NCBI RefSeq assembly: GCF_003945595.2
Contig: NW_024104620.1
Span: forward strand, 2,886,501 to 2,950,500
Source: Pipra filicauda
Taxonomy: Eukaryota > Chordata > Aves > Passeriformes > Pipridae
DNA length: 64,000 nt
Direction of reading: 5' to 3'
The translations under genes were made by a program, and so were the position numbers. This document shows, in pieces, positions 60,851-64,000 of this stretch. How positions within the stretch are numbered: position 1 is the first letter of the stretch; each line of letters begins with the position of its first letter. A model generated the notes under the pieces. It searched no databases. It saw only the letters and a program-made list of their open reading frames with translations, and was not told where the DNA came from.

Positions 60851-60992
60851 AGAGTGCTTTACCAGCATTATTTAATGACAGGCACAATGGCCCTTTGAGG
60901 AACGTATTGTAGAGGTGGAAAAGCTGAGGCATGGCAAGATATTTGTTAAAGCTATTTTGTGAATAAGCAGAAGGGTAAGAATTAGAATTTAA
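60851..60992 (-). mobile_element. MIR-type SINE remnant
   Basis: The + strand reads AGAGTGCTTTACCAGCATTA, TTTAATGACAGGCACAATGG, CCCTTTGAGGAACGTATT, 'GGTGGAAAAGCTGAGGCATG' and 'AGCAGAAGGGTAAGAATTAG'. This follows the reverse complement of MIR ('GCTTTACA-GCATTA', 'CCCTATGAGG', 'GGAAACTGAGGC', 'GCAGAGC-GGGA-TAGAA'). Old and diverged; ends approximate. Confidence 0.65.
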
Positions 60993-63900
60993 GAGGACTT
61001 AGTTCCTCAAAATGACTGGGGATCGTCTCTGCACAATGCTTTTCAAAAGTGATTAAATTATTAAAATGTTCTCGTTCCAAATGCAAATAACACATGTGGG
61101 CTCTAGCCCAGTCTGATGTCTTTGGCCTAAACTGCTTCTTTTCACTGCTGAGGGCTAGATCCTCAAAGAGGCTTTGTAATCTGGGCCCTTTTAACGATGT
61201 GCTTACATCTATAAGACTCCACACGTACAAAGTTTAAGTACCTGCATTAATGTCTCCGGGGATTAAAGCCATGCAGTTCAGCACCTTAAAAGAGTGAGCT
61301 GTAAATTTAAGTTTTAATGTCATATACTAAGACAATTAATTTTTAATAGCAAAGGCATTGTTTTTGACGCACTCTCTCCAGCATAAAAATAAAGATTTCA
61401 GTGGCCCAATCCTTTTGCTCATGGGCTCACTCAGTACCACCAAGCCTGTTCTGTGTGGGGCAGCCAGTAACAGGTTGGGTAATTCACAGGTATTTTGGGG
61501 CATCGCACAAACAAAAACCACCCAAAGGTCTTTTTCCAGCTGGACTGAGCCATATTTCAGGGAGCTGGGGAAATTCCTGAAGGCTCCTGTTGGGCAGTTA
61601 CACTGAAGCTGATGTAATTATTCACTCAGAGCTTTAAGGTGAATGTTGGAACTCTTTTCCTCACAGAGAGCAGCAAAAGAGCAGCAAAAAGCTTTTATCT
61701 TATTTAGGGGCCTTGACTACAGGTCACACTTCATTGTAATAATGAAAATTGTGTGCATATATACATATACATATAAGCAAAAATTTCATCAACTTATCTG
61801 TTTTCTCAAGTAAAGGTTTTTGTTGCTATTTTACAGTTAGTCCACCAATATTTCAACTGAATATGTCTGTCAGCATTTCTTGAACAGTTATCAACACAGT
61901 ACCTAAGCAAACACATGGGTTCTAGCAGGCAATGAGAGCTGCCTCAAAGGCACTTAGTCCTGTGCCTTAAGTTTTAATTACAGGAAGCAGACATTATTTG
62001 TGATGTTTTGATTCAATTGTGGTTTAAATCATGAACTGTTGCATTTGATTATGATTTTTTTGCTTGTTTTTCTTCTCTCTGAAAATGAGACAGCAAAGAA
62101 GTGTGCCTTTTTATCTGACTTGTAACTTGGGGAATTAATTTCTTATTTCCTCGGTGAGATTTTTTCAGATTTCATCTTGCATTTGAGAAGACTGTCCTTA
62201 AAAACTCAATATTTTTAGGGTCCCAATGCGAGATGTCCCAAGTGTGACAGACCTGGCATACAAGATGACAGTCACTGTTTTCAGCTCTCTGTGGAAATAA
62301 AACTCAGATAACACAGAGTCATTCTGCTCTTCAATCAGAGATGAAAAATGTGATTCAACAGTACATGAATCTGAACACTTCAGGGATGATTTTATTCATC
62401 TAGGGAATGATCAGCTGTGTTGGAATTTGCAAGTTTCTTGTTTAATATTCAGCAATCTTAATATTCAGTAAACTCTAGTCTAATTTAGGGTTATTAGCAT
62501 GGCTGCTTAGATCCTGAGTTCAGTGGGCTCCTCCAGTACTCATGCAGCTGGTATTTACAGTGATCACTCATATATTTGATTTTTGAAAAACAATGAAATT
62601 TCTCTTTTGATCAGGGATTCGTGCTGTTCTGAGGAACTGTGTTTCCGTGCTAAATGCAAAGTGTTTGCTTTTGACCGATGAGCAACTATTTTTTTTTTCC
62701 TGTTCTGTGGTAAATTCTTTGTACTTGAAATAAGTCCAAAATAAAAGAGAGAAAACAAAATGCAGAAGTTGAAGAGAAACAACACGAGAATATTCAATTG
62801 AGGACCATCAAACAGTGTTACTGCTGTATTTCAAGATCCATCGATAATATTATTCCAATGTATTCTATTTTATTCATGTTTCAATATTGTACTGAATTTC
62901 CTACATGCAGAACATGTTAGTTCTTTTCTAGACCTCTGGCTAAGCCTGATGGGGCCCTCTCCATTTTGCCTGTTGCAGCCTGGAGGACAGTGATTAGCAG
63001 TAATATTCTGAAGGTGGAAACTCCTCTCCTGGGAGCTTCACCTGGCACTTACGACCTGCCATATGGTCATGTGTCCAGATGATCACTGTGCTGTTCTTGG
63101 GCACAGTCAGGGTTTCAGGATACCAGTTTCTCAGTACAAAGAGCCTCTCCCATGTCTTTTCCAGTGCAGGAATGTCAGAAGACAAAGTGACCGGCAAGGC
63201 TCCCACTTTTCCTGTCCATTACACTCATTTATAGTAAGCTGTGGACCACATCTGCTTGTGGAGCCGGGGCTCTCTCGAACGATTCTCTGGGAGTTTCCCA
63301 GATGCAGTGCCTAATTAGGTTAGGTATAGCTATAGCTGAACCTACCTCTAGTTACATATAAATTACTGGAAATATTTCCAGGTTTCCATGCCCTACTTGT
63401 GTCCTGCAAATGACAGGAGAAGGTTGAGACACTTCAGCAGTTTTCCTTCTCCTGACCTGATTTCCATGAAGGGAAAACTGCGCACACACACTTTGGAGTG
63501 GAGTAAAAGGGTATCCCGTTTTCTAGTTTAAATGATGAGGAAAGCCAGATCCTTGGGTATGCCTGGGCACAGCAGCACTATCAGCTTATTAGTGACCTTC
63601 TGTTAGATCTGGCTTCCTACAAGGCAATCCTAAAGTTCTCTGTGCTCCATTGAGGGGTGATCTCCTGGGACCATCCTCCTAAAGCAGGGTGGTGAGCTTT
63701 GTTCTAGGTCAGATCCAAAACAGAGGCTTATTGGTGTGCTAAGGATTCAAGGAAACCCAGAGGTTAGCCCTTATCTTGGCTATATCTGGTCAATTCCTGC
63801 TATGCTAATGATGGTGCGGTGCCAGACCTGAATCCAGCAAGTGAGATGTTGTCCCAGTATGTAGCATTTTCTGTACAAGTCTCAGCCACCACAAAGCAGA

Positions 63901-64000
63901 AGCAGTTTTACAACACATGCAGAACACAGAAGGATTTAGAAGGAGGGCAAATACGAATATTTCAAAGGAATTTTCATAATTTTTTTTCATGTCTAAATCT
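60993..64000. other. Unannotated unique sequence
   Basis: No transposon or gene recognised. There is a TA/CA microsatellite-like run at 61755-61776. 61140-61190 faintly recalls the ancient-repeat pattern. The minus-strand frame at 62994-63206 is discussed in the findings but not called. Confidence 0.5.

Overview
This window looks like nuclear DNA from a bird. The clearest evidence is a set of about ten 5'-truncated CR1 LINE 3' ends, in both orientations and from at least three 3'-end types, together with a solo LTR of a type I recognise from avian ERVL-like endogenous retroviruses (9989-10553). Three decayed MIR-type SINE remnants and several faint palindromic repeats of a kind common in turtles, crocodilians and birds also fit. 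I cannot place the species. The repeat assignments come from recalled consensus patterns, not a database search.

No protein-coding gene, tRNA, rRNA or CRISPR array can be supported. The many open frames of 60-160 codons are about what chance gives in 64 kb of AT-rich DNA. The longest ones (about 370-380 codons near 1.6-2.9 kb) are artefacts of a low-complexity tract. The window is best read as intergenic sequence or the inside of a very long intron. Four short stretches that could be exons are listed as low-confidence candidates only.

Layout: 1-1782 is unique sequence with a (GGA)7 run. 1783-2796 is a roughly 1-kb tract whose + strand is almost only T and G, with an internal 26-bp minisatellite; it is the most striking object here. 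2.8-10 kb is unique sequence with a G-quadruplex motif, a MIR and a CR1 end. 9989-10553 is the solo LTR on the minus strand. 10.5-26 kb is mostly unique, with a MIR at 20.6 kb and T/G-rich patches. 25.9-27.0 kb carries a 51-bp tandem duplication and the longest CR1 (about 520 bp). 27-36 kb holds a second G-quadruplex motif and short CR1 ends. 36-56.8 kb is visibly more AT-rich, with an AT palindrome block at 41.15-41.43 kb, a CR1 at 42.7 kb and an A/C-rich patch at 44.8 kb. 56.8-61 kb is denser in repeats (three CR1 ends, a MIR and a palindromic remnant), plus a local CpG-rich patch at 57.25-57.55 kb and a near-perfect hairpin at 58.12 kb. The last 3 kb shows nothing recognisable.

No set of genes works together here, and I found no convincing new biological system. 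The observations worth a second look are structural: the T/G tract, the G-quadruplex motifs, the palindromes, and a few exon-like segments that need RNA-seq or cross-species alignment.
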